NCBI RefSeq assembly: GCF_010586825.1
Contig: NZ_JAAAGB010000014.1
Location: 1-64,000, forward strand
Reading direction: 5' to 3'
DNA length: 64,000 nt
Source of the DNA: Draconibacterium mangrovi
GTDB lineage: Bacteria; Bacteroidota; Bacteroidia; Bacteroidales; Prolixibacteraceae
Shown here in pieces: positions 36,457 to 47,400 of the stretch. A program made the translations under genes and the position numbers. The notes under the pieces are model-generated. The model was not told the origin of the DNA and did not search any database. It was given only the letters and a program-made list of their open reading frames with translations. Within the stretch, counting starts at the first letter, position 1. Each line of letters begins with the position of its first letter.

Positions 36457-36488
36457 CAAAGTTAGTACCTTTTGCCCCTGTTTGTCAA
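36457..36488 (-). promoter_or_regulatory. Promoter of the membrane protein/winged-helix operon
   Basis: On the minus strand TTG (36488-36486), 21 bases, then TAACTTTG (36464-36457): a good match to the Bacteroidetes promoter. The start site would lie about 40 bases before the ATG. Confidence 0.65.
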
Positions 36489-36569
36489 TATTTACAACGA
36501 TGTTGTTCAGCATGATTAGTGCTCGAGTAAATCCTTTTTAATAATTACCGACATAACCAAAATGATTGT

Positions 36570-36577
36570 TATATTTG
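36570..36577 (+). promoter_or_regulatory. Putative -7 element for the bifunctional-nuclease-like gene
   Basis: TATATTTG, an exact TAnnTTTG match, 36 bases before the ATG at 36614. It supports that start over the in-frame codon at 36566. Confidence 0.5.
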
Positions 36578-36613
36578 TTTTCGTCGAAAAAAAGATACAG
36601 GGCAAACGTTAGC

Positions 36614-37204
36614 ATGCAAAAAATACGCTTAAACATTTTAGGATTATCGGTAAGCCAAACCCAATCGGGAGCTTACGCGTTGGTGTTGGCAGAAGAAGAT
36701 GGTGAACGCAGAATTCCTATAATTATCGGACCGGTTGAAGCACAGGCAATTGCCATTCAGCTGGAGGGCTTAAAACCCCCACGGCCACTTACTCACGATT
36801 TAATAAAAAACATTGCTTTGGCGTTTGATATCGCGTTGCTTGAAGTTACCATATATAAATTGGAAGAAGGCATTTTTTATTCGGAGCTTTTGTGCGAGAT
36901 GAACGGCAAAGAGATCCGGATCGATTCAAGAACATCGGATGCGGTGGCTCTGGCATTACGTTTCAGGTGCCCGATTTATACCTCGGAAGAAATTTTACAA
37001 AAAGCCGGAATTGTTTTGGAATCGGATGATGAAAATTCTCCGGTGCGCAGTATGATGGATGAGGAAGAGCTTGAAACAACCGGTTCTTCATATGCGCAAT
37101 ATTCAACCAGCGATTTGCAGGAATTGCTGAATGAGGCCATCGAAGACGAGGATTATGAAAAGGCATCGATTATTCGCGATGAATTAAATAAACGAGAGAA
37201 GTAA
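36614..37204 (+). CDS. Bifunctional nuclease (DUF151) domain protein with UVR motif
   Basis: A 196-residue protein read from the ATG at 36614. Residues about 1-135 form the BFN/DUF151 domain (IRLNILGLSVSQTQSGAYALVL, RRIPIIIGPVEAQAIAI, RTSDAVALALRF), a conserved bacterial domain with reported nuclease activity in plant relatives. A UVR motif closes the protein (about 160-195, LLNEAIEDEDYEKASIIRDELN), as in UvrB/UvrC and ClpC, where it mediates protein contacts. This BFN-UVR architecture is the normal one in Bacteroidota. The function in bacteria is not settled. Confidence 0.9.
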   Translation: MQKIRLNILGLSVSQTQSGAYALVLAEEDGERRIPIIIGPVEAQAIAIQLEGLKPPRPLTHDLIKNIALAFDIALLEVTIYKLEEGIFYSELLCEMNGKEIRIDSRTSDAVALALRFRCPIYTSEEILQKAGIVLESDDENSPVRSMMDEEELETTGSSYAQYSTSDLQELLNEAIEDEDYEKASIIRDELNKREK

Positions 37205-37227
37205 AACGATTATAGTAAGTTCAAAAA

Positions 37228-37297
37228 TCACCCCTGTCGCCCCTTGGGCTCCTGTCCCCTTGAGGGGACAATCGCTGCGAAGCAGGGATAGGGGTGA
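37228..37297. repeat. Intergenic foldback element (CACCCCTGTC type)
   Basis: Outer arms TCACCCCT (37228-37235) and AGGGGTGA (37290-37297) enclose an inner perfect hairpin TGTCCCCT-TG-AGGGGACA (37253-37270). The architecture, and the phrases TCACCC, GATTGTCCC and CGCAG when read on the minus strand, parallel the elements at 1581 and 15509, so it may be a divergent member of the same class. It lies just before the NupC gene start. Confidence 0.6.
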
Positions 37298-37318
37298 AAA
37301 CAGAAGAAATATATTTAT

Positions 37319-38770
37319 ATGAAACGCATGATAATGTTGCTGGTAGTAATTACCGGCATTTTCTTTTTGCAACCAGTAGCGGCACATGCCGGCGAAACAA
37401 TGCTTGCGGCTGCCGACGCAGCGGCGCAACAAACCGATACTTCAAATATTCTTCTGGCAAAAGAACGTCAAACGCCATTCTCGATTATGACCATTTTTCG
37501 GGGATTGTTAGGAATGGTTGTGTTGGTTTTTGTCGGTTATATTTTTAGTTCCGATCGCCGTAATATTCCATGGCGAACAGTAGGAATTGGTTTGGCCATG
37601 CAAATTATACTGGCGCTTGGTGTTTTGTATGTGCCCATTGTACAAACCGGCTTTGAGTTTTTCGGAAAAATATTCGTCAAGGTGCTCGACTTTACCAAAG
37701 AGGGAAGTATCTTTCTTTTGGGAGACTTGATGGATGCCGATACTTATGGTTATATTTTTCTTTTCCAGGTGTTGCCAACAATTATCTTTTTTTCGGCTTT
37801 AACCAGTTTGTTATTCTACTGGGGAATTATCCAGAAGATTGTATACGGATTGGCGTGGGTGTTTACCAAAACCCTCAGGATTTCGGGAGCAGAAGCGCTT
37901 TCGGTAGCCGGGAATATTTTTCTTGGGCAAACCGAATCGCCACTGATGATTAAAGCCTATCTCGATAAAATGAGTAAATCAGAGATTCTTTTGGTAATGA
38001 CCGGTGGAATGGCAACGCTTGCAGGAGGTGTTTTGGCGGCCTACATTGCGTTGCTTGGTGGCGACGATCCGCAACTTCGGCTGGAATTTGCCAAACACCT
38101 GCTTACCGCATCGGTTATGGCGGCTCCGGCAGCTATAGTTTTTTCAAAAATGCTTGTTCCTCCAACCGACGCGATTAATAAAACCATTGATGTAAGCCGC
38201 GATAAAATTGGAAGCAACGTGCTGGATGCCATTACAAACGGAACAACAGAAGGCGTAAAGCTTGCTGTAAACGTGGCCGCAATGCTTTTGGCTTTTATTG
38301 CTTTTATTGCCATGTTCAATTTTATATTTACCAAAGTGGGCGCCATCACACATTTAAATGATGTTATTGCGAACATTACCGATGGAAAATACGATGAGTT
38401 GTCGCTGCAGTTTATATTGGGTTATACCTTTTCACCCATAATGTGGCTGATTGGTGTTTGCCCGGAAGATATTGCTGTGGTTGGTCGTTTGCTGGGCGAG
38501 AAGCTGATTCTGACCGAATTTATAGGATACGTTTCGTTGGCCGACCTAAAAGCCGCCGGGGCGTTTGCCGAGACCAAATCGATTATTATGGCAACTTATA
38601 TATTGTGTGGTTTTGCCAATTTTTCATCCATTGGTATACAGATCGGCGGCATTGGTGCGCTGGCACCAAAACGCCGCGTACTGCTTTCGCAATACGGAAT
38701 GCGCGCACTTTTGGCCGGAACTTTGGCCTCGTTGATGAGTGCAACTATTATTGGGATGATTCTTGGTTAA
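37319..38770 (+). CDS. nupC: NupC-type concentrative nucleoside transporter
   Basis: A 483-residue inner-membrane transporter of the CNT family, which imports nucleosides with a sodium or proton gradient. The family signatures are visible: an N-terminal Nucleos_tra2_N segment (WRTVGIGLAMQIILALGVLY, about 82-101), the gate region, GNIFLGQTESPLMIKAYL (about 198-215) with the substrate-binding QTE/S motif, and a late CGFANFSSIGIQIGG motif. An N-terminal signal-like helix and an Ala-rich segment (about 1-45) precede the core, a common feature of Bacteroidota members. It is a single gene, 114 bases after the nuclease-like gene with a foldback element between. Confidence 0.94.
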   Translation: MKRMIMLLVVITGIFFLQPVAAHAGETMLAAADAAAQQTDTSNILLAKERQTPFSIMTIFRGLLGMVVLVFVGYIFSSDRRNIPWRTVGIGLAMQIILALGVLYVPIVQTGFEFFGKIFVKVLDFTKEGSIFLLGDLMDADTYGYIFLFQVLPTIIFFSALTSLLFYWGIIQKIVYGLAWVFTKTLRISGAEALSVAGNIFLGQTESPLMIKAYLDKMSKSEILLVMTGGMATLAGGVLAAYIALLGGDDPQLRLEFAKHLLTASVMAAPAAIVFSKMLVPPTDAINKTIDVSRDKIGSNVLDAITNGTTEGVKLAVNVAAMLLAFIAFIAMFNFIFTKVGAITHLNDVIANITDGKYDELSLQFILGYTFSPIMWLIGVCPEDIAVVGRLLGEKLILTEFIGYVSLADLKAAGAFAETKSIIMATYILCGFANFSSIGIQIGGIGALAPKRRVLLSQYGMRALLAGTLASLMSATIIGMILG

Positions 38771-39540
38771 TAGTAGAGATTATTCGTCGAACAAAGAGAA
38801 AAAGTAATTGATGTAATTTTATCTCATTAATATTCTTATATCCTTATCAGATCATCTATATATTACCTCAAATTTAAATTCCAGTTGTAGGCCTTTCCTA
38901 TCCATGAAATCCGGTAGTATCTCTTTTGTATAGTAGGGGGTAAAAGGTTTCAATTTATTCATCTCTTCAGTAGCAGTGGCAAATAAGCTTCGGACAGAAA
39001 TTAGGAGAATCCTCCTATTGGGAGTTTCTTAATTGTATTTTTCCCTGCATTACAAGTAGTTGCAAACAAAAAGAATGTCATCGGGTAATGCAAAAACGGG
39101 TAAGATTTGTAACGTTTTTCTTCATTTTTTGTATCTTGTTGCTTAGTTGTATTTCCATTAACTACAGTGTATTCATATTTGAGATTAAAAATATAAACAT
39201 AGGGTAAGCAATGGCTCACAATATCATACAAGTGTTCGTTTGTAGCAAAAAATTAAATCGAAATTATTTTATGATAAAATGCAAACTTTGTTTAAGGGTA
39301 AAAAGTCATAGTATTGTCTAATAAATGTGAGCCGATATGAGTGAGAAAAGATACAATCGAGTATGATCGTAAATAGTGACTGTGGTTGAATCGGATGATT
39401 CAAATGTGGGTATGAAAATAATACCGTGGGCTCATAAATTGAAACCAAAAACTATTAATGCTGTACAATTATTTCTATTGTGAATGTGCACATAATTGTG
39501 CGATACTAATTTAATCATTAATCTATCAAATTTATTTTCA
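38771..39540. other. Long AT-rich region upstream of susC
   Basis: 770 bases hold no convincing gene; a 76-codon minus-strand frame at 39001-39231 has no family features. No TAnnTTTG match with a good -33 was seen. A small inverted repeat GCACA-TAAT-TGTGC lies at 39488-39501, 40 bases before the SusC start, and could be an operator. The length suggests an extended regulatory leader for the SusC/SusD transcript. Confidence 0.5.
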
Positions 39541-42500
39541 ATGAAAAAACTGACGCTATTTCTTATTTGTGCTCTTATAGTAGGTGTACAAATAGCAAGT
39601 GCACAGGTTAGGAGTGTTTCCGGAACCGTATTAAATTCTGAAGACAACACTCCAATACCGGGTGTATCAGTAAGTGTAAAAGGAACCACCGTTGGTACAG
39701 TTACCAATATAGATGGTGTTTATTCCTTCGACATTCCAACAGATGCTCAAACAATTGTGTTTTCATTTGTTGGGATGAAAACAGTTGAAATGCCGGCAAC
39801 AGGTTCTGTAATTAATGTTAACCTTGAGTCGGATGTTTTAGGTCTTGATGAAGTGATAGTAACTGCGTATGGTACATCAACAAAACAGGCATTTACCGGT
39901 TCTGCTGATGTAGTGGGGGCTGAAGAACTATCGGCACGAAATGTTACTTCTCCGATTGCAGCAATTGAGGGAAGAGCAACAGGGGTGCAGTTTACCTCAG
40001 CATCCGGGCAACCAGGTTCTTCGCCTGATATTGTTATTCGCGGTGTAGGAACACTTAATGGAAGTTCTGATCCATTGTATATTGTGGATGGTATACAGTA
40101 TGAAGGTTCGTTAAGTGCAATTAATCAGGAAGATATCGAATCTTTTACAATCCTTAAAGATGCCGCTTCAACGTCGTTATATGGCTCAAGAGCTGCTAAT
40201 GGTGTAGTTTTAATTACCACTAAAAATGGTACTAAAGGTGATATAAAAACTTCTGTATCTGCTCAGGTAGGTATTGTTAGCCGGAGTATTCCGAGCTATG
40301 ATGAAGTTTCTCCGGGGCAGTATTATGAAATGATGTGGCAGGCTTTAAAGAATTCGAGCGCTGGTGGCGGAGATGCGGCATATGCTTCCGCAAATATTTA
40401 CAATAGTTTAGGGTATAACCCATTTAATGTGGCAAATAACCAAATTGTTGGAACTGACGGAATGCTAAACCCGAACGCAAGCGTAATTTATAAAAGCTTA
40501 GACTGGTACGATGAAATGGAACAAACTGGCTTGAGAACAAATTACAATGTGAATGTAGCCGGAGGAGGCGACAGGCATAAAGTATTCTTTTCTGCTTCAT
40601 ACCTGGATGAAGAAGGATATGTGGTTACAACCAATTTTAATCGTATTACTTCACGTTTAAATGCCGAATTCGATGCCACCGATTGGTTAAAACTCGGAGG
40701 TAGTGCAAACATTACTATTACTGAATCTGCAGGTCCAACTTCTGCCGGAACAAGTAGTATTGTGAACCCTTTCGGATTTGCTAAAAACATCGGCTCAATT
40801 TACCCGGTATATGTAAATGACTTAGATGGAAACATCGTATTAGATGCGGGAGGAAATCCTGTTTTTGATAACGGTGAAGGTTATTCTGAATACAATATCG
40901 GTTCAAGGCCAATAAATCAAGGTCGTCATGCTCTTCAGGAATTGATGTTAAATGATGAAACTACAAGAAATAATACCTACGGAGTTCGATTCTTTGCCGA
41001 CTTCGAAATAATTGAGGGGCTTAATCTTAGGTTGAATTATGGTAGAGATATAAATGAAGGTCTTGAAAAAGAATATGAAAACCATATTATTGGTGATGCT
41101 CAACCAACCGGAAGATATGGAGAAGACAGATACCGGAGAGATGTTGAAAACTTCAATCAGATTTTAACATTCAAAAAATATTTTAATGAGGTTCACAGTG
41201 TAGATATAACTGCAGGTCATGAAAGTTTCCAAAGAATTTATTCAGGTATCGATGGTACGTCGATTAAACAGGTTGCTACAGGTATCTATGAATTTGACAA
41301 TTTTGCAGAGCCAATTAGTTTAGGCGGTTCTACTACTGAAAAAACTATTGAAGGTTATTTCTTAAGGGCAAACTATAATTTCGACGGTAAATATTATATC
41401 AGTGCTTCAGTAAGAAGAGATGCTTCTTCTGTTTTTGATGAAAAATCACGATGGGGTAATTTCTATTCAGTGGGTGCTTCCTGGAGAATAGATCAGGAAA
41501 CCTTCATGAAAAGTGTAAGTTGGGTGAATCATTTAAAACTCCGCGCTTCATATGGCCAGGTTGGTAACGATGATTTGGGCGACTTCTTCTTGTCTCAACC
41601 AAGATACGGACTAACATCAAACGCTGGCAATCCCGCTATTTATTGGTCAGAAATTGGAAATGCTGACTTACAATGGGAAACGGTTGGTAGTTTCGACGTA
41701 GCCCTGGAGTTTGGTTTATTCAATAACCTTATTGATGGTTCTGTTGAATATTACAAGAAAAACTCAACAGATCTGCTTTATGATTTACCCATTCCTTTAA
41801 GTAATGGTTTAAATACTGTTCCTTCAAACATTGCCGATCTGTATAATTCAGGAATTGAAATAGGATTGACCGGACATATCATTAATAAGGGGGAATTAAA
41901 ATGGGATATGACACTACAGGCATCGACGTTTAAAAATGAAATAACAAAAATTCCTGATCCTTTTATAGATGGTTCAAAAAGATGGGCAGAAGGTAAATCA
42001 ATCTATGATTTTTATATACTTCAAACTGCAGGTGTAGATCCTGACACAGGAGATCAATTGTTCTGGATGTTTGAATTTGATGAAGATGGTAATAGTGTAC
42101 CGGTTTTGGATGATAATGGAGATCAGGAAACCACAAATGATTGGGAAGCAACGGAAAGAGCATACACCGGAGACAACTCCATCCCGGATGTTCTGGGATC
42201 AGTATCGAATTATTTTGGTTATAAAGGATTCGACCTGAATGTTTTAGTGACATATGGTATTGGTGGAAAATTTTTAGACTATGGATATGCTGCTATGATG
42301 CATAGTGGTACTTATGGCCGATCACTTCATCCTGATATTCTGGATGCATGGAGAAATCCGGGCGATATAACCAGTGTGCCGAGAATGGAAAATGGAAATG
42401 TTGATTTAGTGCAAACACAGTCTTCCCGTTTTTTAACAGATGCGTCTTTCTGGGCATTAAAAAATATTAGCTTAGGCTACACTTTTGACGGTGCTATTGT

Positions 42501-42669
42501 AGATAAATTAGGTGTTGATGATTTAAGATTATCACTTACCGGAGAGAATCTATATCTAAAAAGTAAGCGAACAGGACTCGATCCTCAATACAATTTAGCT
42601 GGAACACCTGAGGGTAATGATTTTAACCCATCGAGAGTATTCTCGATTGGATTAAATGTTACATTTTAA
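39541..42669 (+). CDS. SusC/RagA-family TonB-dependent outer membrane transporter
   Basis: A 1042-residue outer-membrane transporter from the ATG at 39541 (an upstream in-frame codon at 39496 lies before the signal peptide). The signal peptide ends at IASAQ (about 21). A carboxypeptidase-regulatory-like domain follows (about 24-105, SGTVLNSEDNTPIPGVSVSVKGT), then the plug (about 110-225, with LYGSRAANGVVLITTKNG) and the beta barrel to the final aromatic F. There is no FecR-binding N-terminal STN domain, so regulation by a FecIR-like pair is not expected. The SusD partner starts 23 bases downstream. In Bacteroidota these pairs import glycans, peptides or other large nutrients; no enzyme cluster nearby names the substrate. 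Confidence 0.96.
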   Translation: MKKLTLFLICALIVGVQIASAQVRSVSGTVLNSEDNTPIPGVSVSVKGTTVGTVTNIDGVYSFDIPTDAQTIVFSFVGMKTVEMPATGSVINVNLESDVLGLDEVIVTAYGTSTKQAFTGSADVVGAEELSARNVTSPIAAIEGRATGVQFTSASGQPGSSPDIVIRGVGTLNGSSDPLYIVDGIQYEGSLSAINQEDIESFTILKDAASTSLYGSRAANGVVLITTKNGTKGDIKTSVSAQVGIVSRSIPSYDEVSPGQYYEMMWQALKNSSAGGGDAAYASANIYNSLGYNPFNVANNQIVGTDGMLNPNASVIYKSLDWYDEMEQTGLRTNYNVNVAGGGDRHKVFFSASYLDEEGYVVTTNFNRITSRLNAEFDATDWLKLGGSANITITESAGPTSAGTSSIVNPFGFAKNIGSIYPVYVNDLDGNIVLDAGGNPVFDNGEGYSEYNIGSRPINQGRHALQELMLNDETTRNNTYGVRFFADFEIIEGLNLRLNYGRDINEGLEKEYENHIIGDAQPTGRYGEDRYRRDVENFNQILTFKKYFNEVHSVDITAGHESFQRIYSGIDGTSIKQVATGIYEFDNFAEPISLGGSTTEKTIEGYFLRANYNFDGKYYISASVRRDASSVFDEKSRWGNFYSVGASWRIDQETFMKSVSWVNHLKLRASYGQVGNDDLGDFFLSQPRYGLTSNAGNPAIYWSEIGNADLQWETVGSFDVALEFGLFNNLIDGSVEYYKKNSTDLLYDLPIPLSNGLNTVPSNIADLYNSGIEIGLTGHIINKGELKWDMTLQASTFKNEITKIPDPFIDGSKRWAEGKSIYDFYILQTAGVDPDTGDQLFWMFEFDEDGNSVPVLDDNGDQETTNDWEATERAYTGDNSIPDVLGSVSNYFGYKGFDLNVLVTYGIGGKFLDYGYAAMMHSGTYGRSLHPDILDAWRNPGDITSVPRMENGNVDLVQTQSSRFLTDASFWALKNISLGYTFDGAIVDKLGVDDLRLSLTGENLYLKSKRTGLDPQYNLAGTPEGNDFNPSRVFSIGLNVTF

Positions 42670-42692
42670 TCATAAAAAATAATTAAAACATA

Positions 42693-44345
42693 ATGACTAT
42701 GTTTAAAAAGATAATCATGTTACTTGTAATAGTAGCTATTGCAACAACATCGTGCGACAAAGACTTTTTGGAGACAAAACCAACAGATGCTATTTCTTCT
42801 GGTGACGCATTGGCATCTGCTGAAAATATGGCACTAATTCTAAATGGCCTGCATCGTTTATTATATGCTCAGCCACAAACTATGCTTTCCGGAGGTGATA
42901 GCCAAAGGTCTGGAAATCATTACTGGGTTCCATTAGGAGATAATTTGGCAGGAGGCGTAATTCACAGTGCCAGGGCAAACAATTTGGGCTGGCAAGACGA
43001 TACACAATGGATTTCTCATAATCAGGAAACATCTTTAACAACTAAACAGTTGTGGTATCAACGTTATCATATCATTGCCAGTGCCAATGCAATTATTAAT
43101 AAAGCTGCTGAAGGTACTATTCCTGAAGATGCAAAATTTAAAGAAATTATAGGACAGGCTTATACTTACAGAGCCTATGCCTATCTTTCATTGGTTCAGC
43201 ATTACGCCAAAGGCTATCTGATTGGCAACCCGGCCACAGATCCCGGTGTACCTTTATTATTTGCTTCTGAAGCACCTTTTACAAGTGCGCCCAGATCTAC
43301 GGTAAAAGAAATTTATGACCAGTGTATGTCAGATATTAATAGTGCTATAAGTTATTTTGATGGTGCAACTGCAAGGCCAACCGGCAATGCATCCGACAAA
43401 TCACAACTAAATATTGACGTTGCGTATGGGTTAAAAGCTCGCATAGCATTAAACATGGGGGAATGGAGAACAGCAGCGGATGCAGCGGCGATGGCACGTC
43501 AGGATTATCCGATTATGGATAAGGATGATTATTATTCAGGTTTTAATTCAACCTTACTTCCTGAAGTTATTTGGGGAAGTAATGTAATTAGTACTGAAAC
43601 AACTTTTTTCCGTTCGTATTTTTATTTAATGTGTAATACATTTAATGGAAGCCAGAATCGTAATAATCCTAAAATTATGGATAAGAGGTTATACGCTCAA
43701 ATTCCTGATACTGACTACAGAAAAGGTTTATTCTTAAAAGATGCTCCAAACTCAAATACTTCTGCGGCTAACGGAATGGGTGGCTGGGCTAATAATACCA
43801 ACCCATTATATACAACAGAAGAAGAATTTGATGCAGAAGTTGACAGACTTGCCAGTGTATATGGATGGACTTCCGCTCATAATACACATCCTTATATGCA
43901 CGTAAAAATGAGACAAAAATCGCCCGGAACTACAGATCCGGATGATATTATTTTAATGCGTTCTTCTGAAATGTATTTGATAGAAGCAGAAGCAGAAGCC
44001 ATGTTAGGCAATATTGAAGCTGCACAAAATGCGTTAAAACCATTAGGCGAAGAACGCGACAGCGCTTATGATGTTACCATGTATGATACTAAAGAAAAAT
44101 TAATGGAACATATTAAGTTCCAGAGAGCTTTAGAATTATGGGGAGAAGGATTTCTTTACACGGATAAGATACGTTGGGACGAAGGAATTGACCATGCAGC
44201 AGATGGTGGTTCCGGTGCTTCTGCCGGTTTGTACCAAAGCGGATACCAGCAAGATAAACCATCAATTAATGATGAGTGGGTATTTAAAATTCCTCAAGAA
44301 GAAATTGATGCGAATCCAAATTTAGGTCCTGGCGATCAAAATTAA
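42693..44345 (+). CDS. SusD/RagB-family nutrient-binding lipoprotein
   Basis: The 550-residue lid protein of the SusC partner. The signal ends in the lipobox TTSC (Cys21), followed by DKD. The SusD-like N-terminal tetratricopeptide region (about 30-230, with AYTYRAYAYLSLVQHYAKGY) and the RagB/SusD C-terminal region (about 300-540, with ILMRSSEMYLIEAEAEAMLG and the WGEGFLYTDKIRW motif) are complete. It should sit on the outer surface as a hinged lid over the SusC barrel. Starts at 42693 or 42699 are both possible. A strong terminator follows shared with the convergent giant gene. Confidence 0.95.
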   Translation: MTMFKKIIMLLVIVAIATTSCDKDFLETKPTDAISSGDALASAENMALILNGLHRLLYAQPQTMLSGGDSQRSGNHYWVPLGDNLAGGVIHSARANNLGWQDDTQWISHNQETSLTTKQLWYQRYHIIASANAIINKAAEGTIPEDAKFKEIIGQAYTYRAYAYLSLVQHYAKGYLIGNPATDPGVPLLFASEAPFTSAPRSTVKEIYDQCMSDINSAISYFDGATARPTGNASDKSQLNIDVAYGLKARIALNMGEWRTAADAAAMARQDYPIMDKDDYYSGFNSTLLPEVIWGSNVISTETTFFRSYFYLMCNTFNGSQNRNNPKIMDKRLYAQIPDTDYRKGLFLKDAPNSNTSAANGMGGWANNTNPLYTTEEEFDAEVDRLASVYGWTSAHNTHPYMHVKMRQKSPGTTDPDDIILMRSSEMYLIEAEAEAMLGNIEAAQNALKPLGEERDSAYDVTMYDTKEKLMEHIKFQRALELWGEGFLYTDKIRWDEGIDHAADGGSGASAGLYQSGYQQDKPSINDEWVFKIPQEEIDANPNLGPGDQN

Positions 44346-44380
44346 AATTATAGGTTAGAATAGGATAGAATTCCTCATGA

Positions 44381-44413
44381 AAAAAGGTGGCCGATTGTTC
44401 GGCCACCTTTTTC
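44381..44413. terminator. Bidirectional terminator between SusD and the giant gene
   Basis: A 14-base-pair perfect stem (44381-44394 AAAAAGGTGGCCGA with 44399-44412) with a TTGT loop. The A-run on one side and T-run on the other let it end both convergent genes. Confidence 0.9.
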
Positions 44414-44432
44414 TATTTCAAAACAAACACTG

Positions 44433-47400
44433 CTATTTCTTTAACAGAATCAGTTTTTTCGTCTCTACGAAATCATTTGTTTTAAGTGTACAATAATAAA
44501 TACCATCAGCCAGGCCACCCGCATCGAACACATAACTATAGTGCCCTGCGATTTGTTCCACATCGACAATACGCCTGATTTCTCTGCCAACAGAATTTGT
44601 TACTGTAAGCATAACGTGCGTGTCTTCAGGAATGGTGTACTGAATAGTGGTATTACTTCGGAAAGGATTTGGATAGTTATTAAAGTTGTACTGTCCTTCA
44701 TCCTCAGGAAGTAGTTCGTCTTCAGCTATTGAAAGAATAACCGGGTTATCAACCGTACCATTAATTTTATCAATGGTAAAGTTTAGCTCAGGCGAAACCA
44801 GCTTAATTTGTTTCTGGTTGTATTCATCCCACAACACTGTTTTAACCGTTTCGCCAATGTCTGAACGATCGCCGTAAACCATAGCAAATGCCATATACTC
44901 GTCTATCGGATTAAGGTACGAAAGCGGAACATCGCCACGCAGCTGATCGTTGATATAGGTTTGAATCCTGTATCTGTCGGAAGACGGAAATTCCCCAAAA
45001 TCAACAATCGCTGTCAGGGTCATGTTATACTCGTGTTTCAGGAAGAGCTCATCTGTATTACCCGATTTCATTATTGTTATGTTGTCGCTATTGCCAACAA
45101 ACAACTTATAACCCAGCCCCGGTTGGAAAAATTTCAGATCGCCAACCCACGAATCGGTGCTTTGGTTGTATTCGCCATATTCGTACTGGCTTTTAATAAC
45201 ATCTCCCGGTCCTGCCGAAAGCAGCTCCAACACATCGTCAATAGGTAAAATCTCTGATTTTGGATAGCCGATCCAGTTCCACTTCGGATTTAACGGAATA
45301 CTTACATCTGTATCAGGTTCATTTCCAATCAGGCTCAGGGTGTCGCCATGGGCACTCAGGAATATCATATAACCTGTTTTGATATCAACATCGGAGAGTG
45401 TTCCCTGCCAGCCAGTCATCTGACTAAACTGCGAATATCCCGTTTGTGATTTCAGTGTAAGATCGTTTAACGAAGTTGGCGGAGTAAGACTCTCAAACAC
45501 TTTGCCTACACTCATGTCGTTGCTTTCTTTATTTACCGAAATCCAGTTCCATCCTTTTGCCAGCATTCGTTGCTGAATACCGCCTGCCGGATGTAAAATG
45601 AAAGGCTCTTCAACGTTTCCAACCACTCCGTCGTTAAAGAAGGTCAGTTCTTCAATGGCGCCATATTCAATGCCGTTTAAACCATCCCACATTCTGAATT
45701 TGATGATTTCAGTTGTATGCTGATTCCGAACATGATACTCGGGGAAATTAATCCAGTCGAGATCGAATTCAGCACTGTTCGACTGAATGCGCAGTGTATG
45801 TTCACCGGCCGGAACCTCGAATTGAGCGGTATATATTGCATAGGAATTTCCGGTAGCCGGGATTGTAAAGCTTGTCGCCAGATTCCCGTCAACATAAACA
45901 TCTACATCGCCGGCTTTACTTCCGGCAGCCTTAAATTCGGCAGTGAAAATGCCTGGTTTTGTTGCATAAATATCAAAGTCGATCCAGTTGTTTTTCTTAA
46001 AACGTGTGGCTTCATACGTTTTGCCATCTTCGGTAAAAGTAATGTCCTGTACACTCAGGTCGTCCACGTAATCTTCGGCTTCGAGCAAACTTCCGTTTTC
46101 GCCTGCCAGATTTCCGGATATAGTAATAAATGCGGCGTATTTGCTGAGTTCAGGAACATACATGATGTTACCAACACCGCGCAATTCGCCATCAACATAA
46201 GCCGCAATCTTATCGCGTAATCCGGTCGACAGGTTTTCATCGCCATCATCAGAACTAAACTGAGCCACAAGGTTCATATTGTACTGGAAATCGGGGTGGT
46301 TTACACTCCAGTCGATCTCTTCGGCATACAGCTCAAGCGATACCATGAGTACTTCAGGCGAACCGTCGATTATGGCAGTTACTTCTCCTTCATAAAATCC
46401 GGGTAACAAATCTTCAACAACTAAGAATTGAACGGTAAAACTATTTCCTCCCAATACCGAAGCAGAAGTTACCGAAGGCACCAGCCAGTCGGGGTACTCT
46501 TCAATGGTAAACGATTTGCTTATGTTGGCGCTGTTGTCAAGATTTGCACTCAGAACCACCAGTTCTGTTTCTTCTGCTGTTAGATGGACCTCTTCAGGAT
46601 TCCACGACACCGGGCTAACATTCACCAGGAATGACCACTCGGTTTTGTATTTCTGTATATTTCCAGAAATATCCTGAACTCCTTCCACTACTGCATAAAC
46701 ACGTTTTCCTTCAAGCGATGGTTGTGCAAAAAGATCGTCGTTGGGAGCAAGAATAATCCCATCTTCGTTTTGTGAACACTGAACCGTTATCGGAATTTCA
46801 GTGGAATCTTCAAGGAAAAGGCGGATATTAGGTGCTGCTCCTGAATAACTTTCAAAATTACAATTGATGTCCTTGTCGAAAACGACACTTATTTCTTGCC
46901 CGTAACGCAGGTAGCCATCGGCTGGCGAAGGAGTTCCGTACGGAGCAATTGATGAGCGGTCGATAATTCCCGACTGCTCGGAAGAATAAGAAATACCACC
47001 TTCTATTCCGCAGAAAGCTTTCGCACGCAAACTGTAGTTGCCATCGGTAAGGCCGGATACATCGAACTCGTAATCGAAAAAGTTTTCCAACAGTAATTCT
47101 TTGTCAATGATCACATCATCAACCCAGCCTTCACCCTGACGTTTATACTGAAGGGTTATACTTTGCAGGCTTTCGTTGTTCCGGTCGTAGCCCGTAAAAG
47201 CCACATCCAGTTTGTTATTATTGTTGCTGTTCACCAGCCAGTTATTGCCCGGCAGATGCAAGGCCACATTTGAACACTCGCTTTGGAAATCGACAAAAAT
47301 CCAGGCTGTGTCGGCGCTTGTAACACTGCCGCCATCCTCCCACAGTGAATATTCACACGGCGGATACATCATAATACCAATCGAATCGTATGTAGACGCC

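Noticed and set aside
39001-39231. 76-codon minus-strand frame upstream of susC
   Set aside because: AT-rich with low-complexity residues, no promoter or ribosome site, and no recognisable domain.
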